NCBI RefSeq assembly: GCF_022803015.1
Contig: NZ_JAFKON010000012.1
Coordinates: forward strand, 1 to 64,000
Reading direction: 5' to 3'
Source: Arthrobacter humicola
Lineage (GTDB): Bacteria; Actinomycetota; Actinomycetes; Actinomycetales; Micrococcaceae
Length of the DNA stretch: 64,000 nucleotides
The translations under genes and the position numbers were made by a program. Below are positions 33,470 through 43,182 of the stretch, in pieces (position 1 is the stretch's first letter; every line of letters begins with the position of its first letter). The notes beneath the pieces were generated by a model that made no database searches, was not told the DNA's origin, and saw nothing but the letters and a program-made list of their open reading frames with translations.

Positions 33470-35764
33470 TTACGCCTCGGTGCCGGCGAGGGCCCGCCAC
33501 AGGAAATGCTGGCTGCGGCTTTGCAGGGCCGCTGCCTGCCGGTTGTCCGAAGCTCCCGCGTGGCCGCCCTCGAGAGCCTCGTGGAACCAGACATTGGGGA
33601 TGCCCATGGCCTGCATGCGGGCCGCCATCTTCCGGGCCTGGACCGGCCCCACCCGGTCATCCGAAGTCGCCGTCCAAATAAACGCCTCCGGGTAGTCCAC
33701 GCCGTCCTTGAGCAGGTGGTACGGCGAAAACGTCTTCAGGAACTCCCACTGCTCGGGCACGTCGGGGTCGCCGTATTCGCCGATCCAGGAATAGCCCGCG
33801 GACAGTTTGGTGTACCGGCGCATGTCCAGGAGCGGGACCCCGCAGGACACGGCGCCAAAAAGCTCCGGGTACTGGGTGAGCATGTTGCCCACCAGCAGTC
33901 CGCCGTTGGAGCCGCCCACGCAGCCGAGCCGCTGACGGGACGTGACGCCGCGGGAGATCAGGTCCTTCGCGACGGCGGCGAAGTCCTCGTACGCCCGGTG
34001 GCGGTTGCCCTGCAGCGCGGCGCGGTGCCAGTCGGGCCCGTACTCGCCGCCGCCGCGGATGTTCGCCACCACGTAGACGCCGCCGCGGCGGTGTGTGCCC
34101 TCGCCCTCTACGCCGCTGGACTCCGCCGTGCGCCGCTCCAGCCACGCCCGGCCGATCGCGCCGCTGTACGCCGGCGTCCGCGAAATCTCGAAGCCGCCGT
34201 AGCCGGAAAGCTGGGTCGGGTTCTGGCCGTCCAGCACCAGGTCCTTGGCGGCCACCTGGAAGTACGGAACCTTCGTGCCGTCGCTGGAGGCCGCGAAGTG
34301 CTGCTGGACCTCGTAGCCGGTCTCGTCGAAGAACGACGGCGAGGTCCTTATCACCTCGTGCGTGCTGGTCACGCCTTCGGCAGCCCCGCAGTCACTGTCG
34401 CGGGCGAGTGTCCCGCGGGTCAGGGTGGTCGGCGTCGTGAAGCCGGTGGCCACCAGCCAGAAGTCGTTCCCTGCGCCCGGCGCCTCGCCTTCGGCGACCG
34501 AGGCGGCGCCGCCGGTACCGTCGTCGTCCGAGCCTTCGGCGTCGTCCTCGTCATCCACCGCGAAGGCATTGACGTCGTGCAGGGGCGGGCAGGCGTCCAG
34601 CACGGTGGCCGCCCAGGCGGCGTCCGTGCCGGGGCGCCGCGGATCCAGGACGTGGATCTCCGAGGACACGTCCCGGAGCAGGTTCAGCAGCAGGAAGTCC
34701 CGCGTCCAGCTCCAGGACTGCAGGGAGGTGTGCGGATCGGGCGTGAAGAGCACGGCGAGGTCCCGGGAGCCGGCGAGGAAGTCCTCGAAGCCGGCCGCGA
34801 GCAGGGAGCCCGCCGGGTGGGTGGTGCCGTTGACGGTCCAGTCACGCTGCGGGCGGAACAGCAGCCATTCACGGTGCGAGCTCAGGTTCACGTCCGCCGG
34901 CACGTCGATCTGCACCCACGCACCATCGCGCAGCACCGAGGTGTTCTTCTCGAAAAAGCTGATCCAGTCGACGGCAAACGTGCGTTCGAAGCCCGGTGTG
35001 GAGTCGTGGGCCACGATCGCCATCATGTGGTCCTCGGGAATGTCGAACAGCTGCTCGGCCTGGGCCAGGGACTCGCCGCGGCGCAGCTTAACCCCGGTGC
35101 GGGCATAGGACGAGGTGGTCCGCGGCAAATCGTTGGCGGTGGTGGCGACCAGCAGGGTGTCCCCGTCCAGCCAAGAGGCATTGCCCTTGCCGGTCGGGAG
35201 GTCGAAGCCGCCGTCGGCCGGGTCCACGAAGCCGCGGGCCTCGACGTCGAACTCCCGGTGGCGGTTGGCGTCCCCGCCGTCGGGGGAGAACGCCAGCAGG
35301 GCCCGCCGGTGGGGTTCACCCGGGGCCGGGCGGAGGAAGTTGGCGCCGTGGAAGACCCAGTCCTGGCCCTCGGCGGCGGCGAGGGCGTCGACATCCAGCA
35401 GAACATCCCACTCGGGGGTCCCGGCCCGGTAGCTGTCCCAGCTGGTGCGCCGCCACAGGCCCCGGGGGTTGTCCCGGTCCTTCCAGAAGTTGTAGTACCA
35501 CTCGCCGTGCTTGCCCACCATGGGGATCCGGTCGGTGGAGTCGAGGACCTCCAGGATCCGGCCTTCCAGATCGGCGTAGTCGGCGTCCTCGAGGAGCTCC
35601 TCGGTGCGGGCGTTCTGTTCACGGACCCACGCCAGCTGCTCCTGGCCGTAGGTGTCCTCCAGCCAGATGTTCTCGTCGACGGGTTCGGGGGAAGTCCCTC
35701 CAGCCGGGAGGGCGCCGGTGGCCTCGCCGGACGCGGACGGGTGGTCAGCTTCTGTGGTGGTCAT
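33470..35764 (-). CDS. Prolyl oligopeptidase family serine peptidase (S9A)
   Basis: 764 aa. ATG 35764 is preferred, with GGATGGG just upstream, over one six codons earlier. N-terminal segment WLEDTYGQEQLAWVREQNART, a seven-bladed propeller (about 80-480), then the alpha/beta-hydrolase domain: the nucleophile in CVGGSNGGLLVGNM (GGSNGG), the acid in TSDDRVGPVQARKMAARM, and the His in LEGGHAGASDN. No signal peptide, so cytoplasmic. It should cut short Pro-containing peptides. It is divergent from the FAD/NAD(P) gene at 35849, with 84 bp between the starts. Confidence 0.93.
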   Translation of the reverse strand: MTTTEADHPSASGEATGALPAGGTSPEPVDENIWLEDTYGQEQLAWVREQNARTEELLEDADYADLEGRILEVLDSTDRIPMVGKHGEWYYNFWKDRDNPRGLWRRTSWDSYRAGTPEWDVLLDVDALAAAEGQDWVFHGANFLRPAPGEPHRRALLAFSPDGGDANRHREFDVEARGFVDPADGGFDLPTGKGNASWLDGDTLLVATTANDLPRTTSSYARTGVKLRRGESLAQAEQLFDIPEDHMMAIVAHDSTPGFERTFAVDWISFFEKNTSVLRDGAWVQIDVPADVNLSSHREWLLFRPQRDWTVNGTTHPAGSLLAAGFEDFLAGSRDLAVLFTPDPHTSLQSWSWTRDFLLLNLLRDVSSEIHVLDPRRPGTDAAWAATVLDACPPLHDVNAFAVDDEDDAEGSDDDGTGGAASVAEGEAPGAGNDFWLVATGFTTPTTLTRGTLARDSDCGAAEGVTSTHEVIRTSPSFFDETGYEVQQHFAASSDGTKVPYFQVAAKDLVLDGQNPTQLSGYGGFEISRTPAYSGAIGRAWLERRTAESSGVEGEGTHRRGGVYVVANIRGGGEYGPDWHRAALQGNRHRAYEDFAAVAKDLISRGVTSRQRLGCVGGSNGGLLVGNMLTQYPELFGAVSCGVPLLDMRRYTKLSAGYSWIGEYGDPDVPEQWEFLKTFSPYHLLKDGVDYPEAFIWTATSDDRVGPVQARKMAARMQAMGIPNVWFHEALEGGHAGASDNRQAAALQSRSQHFLWRALAGTEA

Positions 35765-35848
35765 TTTCCCATCCAAGAACATCGGTGCGGCAGTGGCAAG
35801 TCACACGGAGGTCAAGCCGGCGGCCGGGTTGCCGATACGCTGGATGCC

Positions 35849-38071
35849 GTGGGCATATCTCGAAGCATCCGGACGGCAGTGATAGGCGCCGGTCCCCGGG
35901 GCACGAGCGTGCTGGAACGGCTCCTCGCCAACTGGGCCTCCGCCGGCTCCGCGGGCACCCTGCACATCGACGTGGTCGACCCTTACCCGGCAGGCCCGGG
36001 GCACGTCTGGCAGCCCGGACAGTCGCGGCTGTACCTGATGAACACGCAGTCCTTCTATCCCACCGTGGTCCCCGAAGACCCGGAACTCGTTCCGCCCCTG
36101 GCCGGGCGCACATTCGACCAGTGGCGCGAATTCCAGCAGGCCCGCCCGCACCCTTCGCTCACTGACGACGAACGTGCCGAGCTCTCCCGGCTCGGCGAGG
36201 CGGACTTCCCCAGCCGGGCCCTTTACGGCCGTTACCTGCGGTCCACCCTCGAGGAACTGCTCACCGTGCTGCCGGCCGGCGTCAGCGTGGACTTCCACGC
36301 GGCGGCGGCGACGTCCGTCCGCCACGCCGCCGCGGAGGCCGCTGCGGCGCCGGGCCCGGACCTGGCCGCCTCCGGGCCGGCCGGCGCGGAGGACGCTTCG
36401 GTGCGGTTCGACGTCGTGCTCGACGACGGCACCATACTTACCGTCGACTCCGTGGTGCTGGCCGTGGGCCACCTCGACGCGCGGTTGAACCCTGAACAGC
36501 GGGAGCTGCTTTCCGCGGCGGAGGAACTCGGTCTCCTGTACGTGCCGCCGGCGGCGCCCGCCGACGTCGACTGGTCCCGGGTGCCGGGAGGCAAACCTGT
36601 CCTGGTGCGCGGCATGGGCCTGAACTTCTTTGACGTGATGGGACAGCTGACGGAAGGGCGCGGCGGCCGGTTCGTTGCCGGGGAGGGCACCGCTGAACTG
36701 ACGTATCTGCCGTCCGGCCGCGAACCGCTCATCATCGCCGCCTCACGCCGCGGCACCCCCTACCGGGCGAAGGCGACACTCACCGGCTACTACCCCGGAA
36801 CGGTCCGGCTGCGCTACTGCACTGAGGGCGCGATCGCGAAGTTCGCCGACTCCGGAATCCGGCCCTCCTTTGACTACGACCTCTGGCCGCTCCTGCACCG
36901 GGACGCGGTCTGGGCCTACTACTCCACGCTCGCGCGCTCGCAGCCCGATGCCATCCTGACCGGCCCGGCCGAGTTCCTGCGCGCCCTGGACGAGTCTTTG
37001 CGGCCGCACGCCCACTCGACCGCCAAGTGGGAGCACACCGCGCAATCGGTGATTGCCGTCCATGTCCGGGCATCCCACCGCCTGGACCTGCTCGGCCTCG
37101 CGGCGCCCCTGGCCGGGCGCTCGTTTGACTCCAGAGCCGAGCTGGACGCCGCCGTCGTCGACTACCTGCTCGACGACGCCCGGCGCTCGGCCCTTGGCGA
37201 GGACGATCCGGTGAAGATGGCGATCGGCGCCCTGCACCACGGCCGGGCCGTGCTCAAGACCGCTGTGGCCGATAGTGGCATCACGGACGAATCCTGGGTC
37301 GCGGGCCTCCGGGGCTGGTTCGAATCATTCGTGGAAGGCCTGGCGAGCGGCCCGCCCGCGCTGCGCTCCGCGCAGCTCGCGGCACTGGCCCGGGCGGGAA
37401 TCGTGCGCTTCGTGGGCCCTGACCCCAAGTTCGGCGTGGACCGGCGGGCCCGGATGTTCACCGCGACGTCACCATGGGTGGGCGGCGGAATGGATGAAAG
37501 CGCCGACGGCGGGGCGGAAGGTGCTGCGATGGAGCCTGCCGGCGTCGGTGGTGCTGCAGCGGGCGGTGCTGGGGTCCGCGGTTTTGTGGGCAGTGCCGGC
37601 GTGCTCGGTGCTGCCTCAGGGACGGCGAAGGCCGGTGCGATATGGGACCGGACGGAGAACGCTGTGTCCGGTTCAGGGGCGGGCGCCGTGTCCGGTTACG
37701 GGGCGGGCGCCGTGTCCGCGGCGGCGATGATCGAGGCGCTGGCACCGGCCAACCGGGTGGCCGTCAACTCCTCGCCCCTGCTGGAGCAGTTGCTCGCCGA
37801 GGGGCTGGTGCGGCCGCGCCTCATGATGAGCGTGGAGGGGACACCGGTGCAGACTTCGGGGCTGGACGTCGTCCCGCATCCGTACCGCCCGCTCGGTGCC
37901 AACGGGTCCGTGACGCCGGGGCTTTACGTGCTCGGGCTTCAGCTCTCCGCCACGCAATGGGGCACGGCCATCGCCGCCGAGGCCCGGCCGAAGACCGGCC
38001 CGGTCTACCGCAGCGGACAGCGCACCCTGCGCGACGCCGACGAGATCGCCCGCGACATCCTGGCCCCCTAG
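35849..38071 (+). CDS. FAD/NAD(P)-binding protein (NAD_binding_9 family)
   Basis: About 740 aa from GTG 35849. The frame stays open far upstream, but only as the antisense of the S9 peptidase. The N-terminal Rossmann motif TAVIGAGPRGTSVLERLL, then DPYPAGPGHVWQPGQSRLYLMNTQ and VLVRGMGLNFFDVMGQLTEGRGG, mark the large FAD-NAD(P)-binding family. Its members act as N-hydroxylases or oxidases in natural-product or amino-acid metabolism. A Gly/Ala-rich insertion (about 545-625) contains a tandem VSGSGAGA/VSGYGAGA repeat and is probably a disordered loop. No clear ribosome binding site, so the start is provisional. Substrate unknown. Confidence 0.83.
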   Translation: MGISRSIRTAVIGAGPRGTSVLERLLANWASAGSAGTLHIDVVDPYPAGPGHVWQPGQSRLYLMNTQSFYPTVVPEDPELVPPLAGRTFDQWREFQQARPHPSLTDDERAELSRLGEADFPSRALYGRYLRSTLEELLTVLPAGVSVDFHAAAATSVRHAAAEAAAAPGPDLAASGPAGAEDASVRFDVVLDDGTILTVDSVVLAVGHLDARLNPEQRELLSAAEELGLLYVPPAAPADVDWSRVPGGKPVLVRGMGLNFFDVMGQLTEGRGGRFVAGEGTAELTYLPSGREPLIIAASRRGTPYRAKATLTGYYPGTVRLRYCTEGAIAKFADSGIRPSFDYDLWPLLHRDAVWAYYSTLARSQPDAILTGPAEFLRALDESLRPHAHSTAKWEHTAQSVIAVHVRASHRLDLLGLAAPLAGRSFDSRAELDAAVVDYLLDDARRSALGEDDPVKMAIGALHHGRAVLKTAVADSGITDESWVAGLRGWFESFVEGLASGPPALRSAQLAALARAGIVRFVGPDPKFGVDRRARMFTATSPWVGGGMDESADGGAEGAAMEPAGVGGAAAGGAGVRGFVGSAGVLGAASGTAKAGAIWDRTENAVSGSGAGAVSGYGAGAVSAAAMIEALAPANRVAVNSSPLLEQLLAEGLVRPRLMMSVEGTPVQTSGLDVVPHPYRPLGANGSVTPGLYVLGLQLSATQWGTAIAAEARPKTGPVYRSGQRTLRDADEIARDILAP
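37664..37718 (+). repeat. 24-bp tandem repeat inside the FAD/NAD(P)-binding gene
   Basis: Two 24-bp units at 37664-37687 and 37688-37711 differ at two positions, plus a 7-bp start of a third. They encode VSG(S/Y)GAGA. The length is divisible by three, so copy changes keep the frame. Confidence 0.85.
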
Positions 38072-38144
38072 CCCGCACCCGCCCGCCGCTCAGGAGCCGC
38101 CCAAAAGTGGGCATGCCCTCCGGCTTGCCTGCCTCCAAGAATGG

Positions 38145-38219
38145 ACATGCCCTCCCCTGGGGCCGGGCAGTGGATGCGTGGTGCTTATGTCCAGTGCTGC
38201 GGGCCAGGGGAGGGCATGT
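38145..38219. repeat. 16-bp perfect inverted repeat between convergent genes
   Basis: ACATGCCCTCCCCTGG at 38145-38160 and its exact complement at 38204-38219 enclose 43 bp. A partial third copy, GGGCATGCCCTCC, is at 38110-38122. It may form a bidirectional terminator for the convergent genes, or be a REP-like dispersed element. Confidence 0.6.
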
Positions 38220-38254
38220 GCCGTGGTGGGGACCGGGGATCCCGGGCTAAGGCA

Positions 38255-41200
38255 TCAGCCCTTGAGGCACTTCCGGTAGGCGGCCATGGCTGTCCCGTAG
38301 TTCACCTGGCCCACGAGATCCCCGGGCCTGGTCGGCTTGACCGGCGGCGTGCACTTCGGCGGGACGGGGACGCTGGCCGCGACCTTCACCGCCGTTTTCA
38401 CTACAGTGCCGGATTCGACGGCGGTAAGCACCAGGGTGCCCGCGCCGGCGGCGGCTCCGGCCGGAACCTTCACGTCCACCTGAGCGGCGCCGGCGGTCAC
38501 CGGTACCGTGCCCAGGGCCGTCACCGTGCCCGCGGCGTCGGTGAACTCGGCGCGCAGCGAGGCATTCACCGGGCTGCCCAGCGAGGTGAGGTCCAGCTTT
38601 GAAACCGCCAGTGTGATGGATTCGCCGCCCTTGACCTCGGCCGCCGTCGTGTTCACGACAGCCACGGAGCGGCGGCCGAAGTCCGGCGAGACCGGGTTGT
38701 GGGTCTGCAGGTACTTGATCCAGGCATCGCGGTCCACGAGCCCGGAGTCCTTGGTGCCCGCGCCTTCCTTGAAGATGCGGAAGTTGTCGCCGCCGGTGGC
38801 CAGGAAGTTGAACGTCCCGATCCGGTAGGACTTCGCCGGGTCGATCAGTGCACCATTGACCCGGATCGAGGTGATCCGGTCACCGGCGGCGCGGGCGGCG
38901 TCGTAGGTGTAGTTCACGTTCTTGGACAGGCCCAGATGCTGGTACGCGCGGCTGGGAACCGTGCCGTCCGGGTTGGTCTGCCACTGCTGCTCCAGCAGGG
39001 TCTTGAACTGCGCACCGGTGAGGGACGTGGTCCACAGATTGTTCACGAACGGCAGCACCGCGTTGGCCTCGGCGTACGTGATGGTGCCGTCGGGCGCGTA
39101 GTACAGCTCATTGCGCAGGCCGCCCGGGTTGACGACGCCGATTTCGGCGGCGCCGAGGTCCGGCGCCTTCAGCGCATCCACCAGGGAGTCCGCCACCAGA
39201 TTGCCGAGGGTGGACTCGCTGCTCCGGTCATCGCGCACAGCCGGGGAACCGGCGAACGCCGTCGTGATATCCGCCGTGACCTTGCCGACAGGCTGGTTGC
39301 CGACCACCGCGGCGTCGGCCAGGGCCTTGTCCACAATGGCCTTGACGGCCGCGACCCGCGGGTACTGCGCCACAAGATCCGCTGCCGGTTGCGCGGCGCT
39401 CGTGGTGCGCTGGACGTTGCCGGCCTTGTACCCGGTCACCGACATGGTCCTGGTGTCGATGGTCAGCTGGATCTGGCCGATGAACTCGCCGTAGTTTCCG
39501 GTCTGGACGATCGGGCGGGTCTCGCCGGTGGGCTGGCCCGCCGAATCCAGGACGGGTGCGTCCCAGGAGTACTGCTTGTGGGTGTGGCCGTTGAAGATCG
39601 CCGCCACATCCGGGGTGACCTTCTGGACCATCTTGGCGAAGGGGCCGCCGGCGGCGATTTCCTGCTCCAAAGTGGCCCCGTCGGGCGCGCCCGACCCGGC
39701 GCCGTCGTGGTTCTCCACGATGATGACGTCGGCGAGCTTGTCCGCCTTGATCTTCGCCGCGACCCGGTTGATCGCGTCGACGGGGTCACCGAATTCAAGG
39801 TCCGCGATGCCTGACGGCGTGACCAGTGACGGCACCTCCTGCGTGACCGTACCGATCACGGCGACCTTCACGCCGTTCATGTCCAGGACCGTGTATTCCG
39901 GCAGGACCGGGGTGGTGGTGCCCTTGGCGTAGACGTTGGCGCCCAGGTACGGGAACTTGGCGTTGGTCCCGCCGGCGGTGACGCGGTCGCGCAGGTCAGC
40001 CCAGCCGCCGTCGAACTCGTGGTTGCCCACCGCTGAGGTGCGCAGGTCCAGGGCGTTCAGCACGTCGATGGTCGGCTGGTCCTTGGCGATGGCCGAGGCG
40101 AACAGCGAGGCGCCGATGTTGTCGCCGGCCGAGATGAACGCGGTGGCGCCCGAGGCGGCGGCGGCGCGCAGCTTCTCGATGGTCCCTGCGAAGAACACGG
40201 TGTTCGAATCGATGCGGCCGTGGAAGTCGTTGATGCCCAGGAAGTTCAGCTCCACGCTGGCCGGGGTGACGGGCAAGTTCAGACCCACCACCACGGGATC
40301 GTGGTCGCTCGCCCGGAACTGGTCCGGAGCGTAGTAGTCGGTGACGTTGTTGTTGTAGCGGCTGTACTCCAGCGCCACGGATTCCACGGAGTTGATGTTC
40401 CAGATGTCCGCGCCGGTGACGGCGGCGTTGGCCGCCGGGGAGGCGAGGATGTGGTCCAGCGAGCCCACGAGGCCGCCGAACAGGTAGGAGTGCTTGGCGG
40501 AACCGTCGGCGTTCTTGGCCTTCTCATCCTGGTTGACGTACCCGGCGCCCGTGAGGATGTTGATCGGGTCCTCCTTGGCGTAGGAGTTGAAGTCGCCGAT
40601 CAGGAAGACCTTGTCCGTGCCCTTGGACTTCTGCAGTTCGTCGGCGAATGCCAGCAGGGACTTGGCCTGGGCGGTGCGGGCCAGGTTCGAGGCGCCCTGG
40701 CCCTTGTCGGTGTCCTCCGGCGTCGCGGCGGAGCCCTTGGACTTGAAGTGGTTGGCGATCGCGATGAACTTCTTGTCATCGGCGGCGCCGACGGGCTTGA
40801 AGACCTGGGCCATCGGCTTGCGGGCGCTGGCGAACGCGACCGTGTCGTTGTGGATGATGGATTCGCCGATCGGTTCGGCGGCAGCCAACTTGTAGATGAA
40901 CGCGGTGCGGATCATGTCCTCGTCGGCCAGCGGGGGTGCGTTGGCCGGCGTGCGGACGTAGTCCCAGATCCCCGGGGTGGCGATGTTCAGCGCATCCACC
41001 AGCTTGGCGAGCGCGTCGTCCCGGGTCTTGCCGAACTGGGCCGAGTTCTCGACCTCCATGAGCGTGACGACGTCGGCCCCGGACTTGGAGATGGCGGCGA
41101 CGATCTTGTCCTGCTGCCGCTTGAAGTTCTCCGCGTTCGCCGCGCCGCGGACGTCGCAGCCGCCCTTGACCGTGATGGGGTTGCCGTCCCGGTCCGGGTA

Positions 41201-42808
41201 GAACGTACAGCCGGAGATCTGGTCGCCGGTGGTGGGGAAGTAGTTCAGCACGTTGAAGGAGGCAAGCTTGAGATTGCCTCCCACGGCGGCCGGGGTCCCT
41301 GCCCGGGTGGCGCCGAAGCTGGCCGGCTGCACGGTGTCCGCGTTGGCGGCCGTCAGCTGCGTCAGGGGCTGGAACTTCCAGGCGCTGTTCGCGTAGCTGA
41401 GCACCACGTTGGTTTTGAACGTCACCGGCGCGCCGACCCGGACGGGATCGGCCGTGGTCAGGTACGGGAGCACTTGGGCCTTGGTGGCGGCGTCCTTGAG
41501 GAAGTTCGTGGTGGCGCCGTCGTCGAGCTTGATGCCGCGGGCGGCGTTCGCCGCGGCCGTGGCGGTGTACTCCGCAGAACCGAAGGACGCGACGGCGGTG
41601 GGCTGCTCCAGCGCGGTGGTGCCGCCGGCCAGGCCGATCTCGCCGTACTGGTTCAGCGAGAAGTTGTCCGCCACGGTGACGGGGCCCTGTGGGGTGAGCA
41701 GCATGCCTTCGAGGGATTCACGGAAAGCCTCGTCGGCGGGGAGCGCGAAGCCGGTGGCCTTGACCTCGGGGGCGGCCTCGGTGAGCTTCTTCAGATCGGC
41801 CGCCGCGGCGACGTTCAACTGCGTCATGCCGAAGAATTCGCTGACAGCGCCGGTGAGCTCGACGTAGTCGCCGATCCTGACGGAGTCGACCGTGGACGGG
41901 GAGTAGACGAACACCGCGTCCGACGCCGCGTGGTTGGCCGGGGTGAGATCGCCGCCCGTGCCGGGGGTCTGGACGTAGTAGCCGGCGAAGCCGCCGGTGG
42001 GGAACGTCGCAGTGACCCGGCCCCGCGTAGTGACCGAGGATCCTGCCAGCGGGCTTGCGGCGCCGGTGCCCTGGATTTCGGCAATGGTCTTGGCGGCCGG
42101 GGGAGTGCCAGGGTCCACGGGCGGGTCCACGGGGCCGGCAGCGCCACTGGCCGCCGTCGGCGTGATGGCGGCGTTCAGTGCGAAGTCGGCGGCGTTGTTG
42201 TTGGTGTCCGCGCCGTTGCTGCGGTTCATGCTCTTGACGTCGGTGTTTCCCGACGGCGCGGCGGCCGCCTGGGCCTCGAAGGTGTTGGAGGTGCCGTAGC
42301 CGAGGAGGTCCGCGACGTTGGCCGGTTCGATGACCGAGCCTGTCGGCAGCGGATTGAGTGCTGCGGCCTGTTTGGCCAGCACGATCGTGCCGCCGCCACC
42401 GGCCGGGTTGAAGCCGGTAGCGGTGGCGTCGGCGGCCGGCAGGTCGGCGCCGGCCGTGCCGTTGCTGCCGCCCTTGAGCAGGTAGTAGCCCTTGGCGGGA
42501 ATGCTGCCGGCCAGGACCGCCACCGAGCTCGGCGCGCCGGTGCCCGGGGCTGAGCGGTACTGGAGACTCCAGCCCTCCAGTGAGACCGGCGCGTCGGAGC
42601 CGTTGTACAGCTCGACAAACTTGTTCTTGAAGGCAGCGCCGGAGCTGCCGCCGCTGAGATAGGCCTCGTTGATGACCACCGGCGAGGTTCCGGCTGCTGC
42701 CGGCAACGGTTCGGTGGCGTTAGCCGGCACGGCCGCCGCCAGTGGGGCTGCTATCAGCGCCGCCGACAGCGCTGAGCCCAGCGCTGTTTTCCAGGGTGTT
42801 AGTTTCAT
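38255..42808 (-). CDS. Giant secreted ExeM/NucH-type nuclease fused to 5'-nucleotidase
   Basis: 1517 aa. Signal peptide about 1-31 (ALIAAPLAAAVPANA). Lamin-tail domain about 42-175 (VINEAYLSGG...FVELYNGS). OB-fold region about 240-350. Endonuclease/exonuclease/phosphatase domain about 512-845 (LASFNVLNYF, TLMEVENSAQ, FLIGDFNSY, ASDHDPVVVGL). Metallophosphatase about 858-1140 (GINDFHGRIDS, SAGDNIGAS, GNHEFDGG, NGHTHK). 5'-nucleotidase C domain about 1165-1390, then an Ig-like tail. It should degrade extracellular DNA and dephosphorylate the nucleotides, delivering nucleosides and phosphate. It is monocistronic. The upstream GTTCATTCACC (minus strand, near 42930) loosely recalls a PHO box. Confidence 0.93.
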   Translation of the reverse strand: MKLTPWKTALGSALSAALIAAPLAAAVPANATEPLPAAAGTSPVVINEAYLSGGSSGAAFKNKFVELYNGSDAPVSLEGWSLQYRSAPGTGAPSSVAVLAGSIPAKGYYLLKGGSNGTAGADLPAADATATGFNPAGGGGTIVLAKQAAALNPLPTGSVIEPANVADLLGYGTSNTFEAQAAAAPSGNTDVKSMNRSNGADTNNNAADFALNAAITPTAASGAAGPVDPPVDPGTPPAAKTIAEIQGTGAASPLAGSSVTTRGRVTATFPTGGFAGYYVQTPGTGGDLTPANHAASDAVFVYSPSTVDSVRIGDYVELTGAVSEFFGMTQLNVAAAADLKKLTEAAPEVKATGFALPADEAFRESLEGMLLTPQGPVTVADNFSLNQYGEIGLAGGTTALEQPTAVASFGSAEYTATAAANAARGIKLDDGATTNFLKDAATKAQVLPYLTTADPVRVGAPVTFKTNVVLSYANSAWKFQPLTQLTAANADTVQPASFGATRAGTPAAVGGNLKLASFNVLNYFPTTGDQISGCTFYPDRDGNPITVKGGCDVRGAANAENFKRQQDKIVAAISKSGADVVTLMEVENSAQFGKTRDDALAKLVDALNIATPGIWDYVRTPANAPPLADEDMIRTAFIYKLAAAEPIGESIIHNDTVAFASARKPMAQVFKPVGAADDKKFIAIANHFKSKGSAATPEDTDKGQGASNLARTAQAKSLLAFADELQKSKGTDKVFLIGDFNSYAKEDPINILTGAGYVNQDEKAKNADGSAKHSYLFGGLVGSLDHILASPAANAAVTGADIWNINSVESVALEYSRYNNNVTDYYAPDQFRASDHDPVVVGLNLPVTPASVELNFLGINDFHGRIDSNTVFFAGTIEKLRAAAASGATAFISAGDNIGASLFASAIAKDQPTIDVLNALDLRTSAVGNHEFDGGWADLRDRVTAGGTNAKFPYLGANVYAKGTTTPVLPEYTVLDMNGVKVAVIGTVTQEVPSLVTPSGIADLEFGDPVDAINRVAAKIKADKLADVIIVENHDGAGSGAPDGATLEQEIAAGGPFAKMVQKVTPDVAAIFNGHTHKQYSWDAPVLDSAGQPTGETRPIVQTGNYGEFIGQIQLTIDTRTMSVTGYKAGNVQRTTSAAQPAADLVAQYPRVAAVKAIVDKALADAAVVGNQPVGKVTADITTAFAGSPAVRDDRSSESTLGNLVADSLVDALKAPDLGAAEIGVVNPGGLRNELYYAPDGTITYAEANAVLPFVNNLWTTSLTGAQFKTLLEQQWQTNPDGTVPSRAYQHLGLSKNVNYTYDAARAAGDRITSIRVNGALIDPAKSYRIGTFNFLATGGDNFRIFKEGAGTKDSGLVDRDAWIKYLQTHNPVSPDFGRRSVAVVNTTAAEVKGGESITLAVSKLDLTSLGSPVNASLRAEFTDAAGTVTALGTVPVTAGAAQVDVKVPAGAAAGAGTLVLTAVESGTVVKTAVKVAASVPVPPKCTPPVKPTRPGDLVGQVNYGTAMAAYRKCLKG

Positions 42809-43182
42809 CCGCTCTAACTCTCATTAGGGTGCCCCGGGTAAAGGGCAGGGTGCAGTGCGTCCGCAGGGTGCAGCGGACAGTGGCCGGCCAGAACTCCTGG
42901 TCAAGTCGTGCCGGGCCCATCCAAACAGGGGTGAATGAACAACGTATGGACTAAACGTGCATTCGGCGGGACGCCCCCCAGCGGGACGCGCCGCAGCCTT
43001 CCCGGAGCGGCTCGAAAGCCCCGGGCAATGGTGACTGGTGATGCGGGTGAGTTGTGTCCGGGTGCCTCCACCGGACGCTCCACAGCAGAATACCGGCCAG
43101 TAGCCCTCAGGGAAGGCTCTGGCCGGTATTTCCTACAACAATTTTTGTAATTAGGTGGGAAGAGCTCTGGTGTCCTGGCCGG
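42809..43182. promoter_or_regulatory. Intergenic region: nuclease promoter and a shared hairpin
   Basis: 374 bp without a gene. It contains the promoter side of the nuclease gene (GC-poor block 42920-42960). It also has a hairpin, AATACCGGCCAG / CTGGCCGGTATT, at 43089-43130, a plausible terminator for the leftward VOC gene, whose stop is at 43183. Short GCAGGGTGCAG repeats lie at 42848-42880. Nothing else was seen. Confidence 0.5.

Noticed and set aside
33461..35848. Nearly 800-codon open stretch fused in frame ahead of the FAD/NAD(P)-binding gene
   Set aside because: It is exactly antisense to the S9 peptidase, which has all catalytic motifs. GC-rich antisense frames stay open by chance; the real gene starts near 35849.
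40220..42553. 777-codon plus-strand frame
   Set aside because: It is a shadow of the well-supported secreted nuclease on the minus strand; Gly/Arg/Val-rich with no domain.
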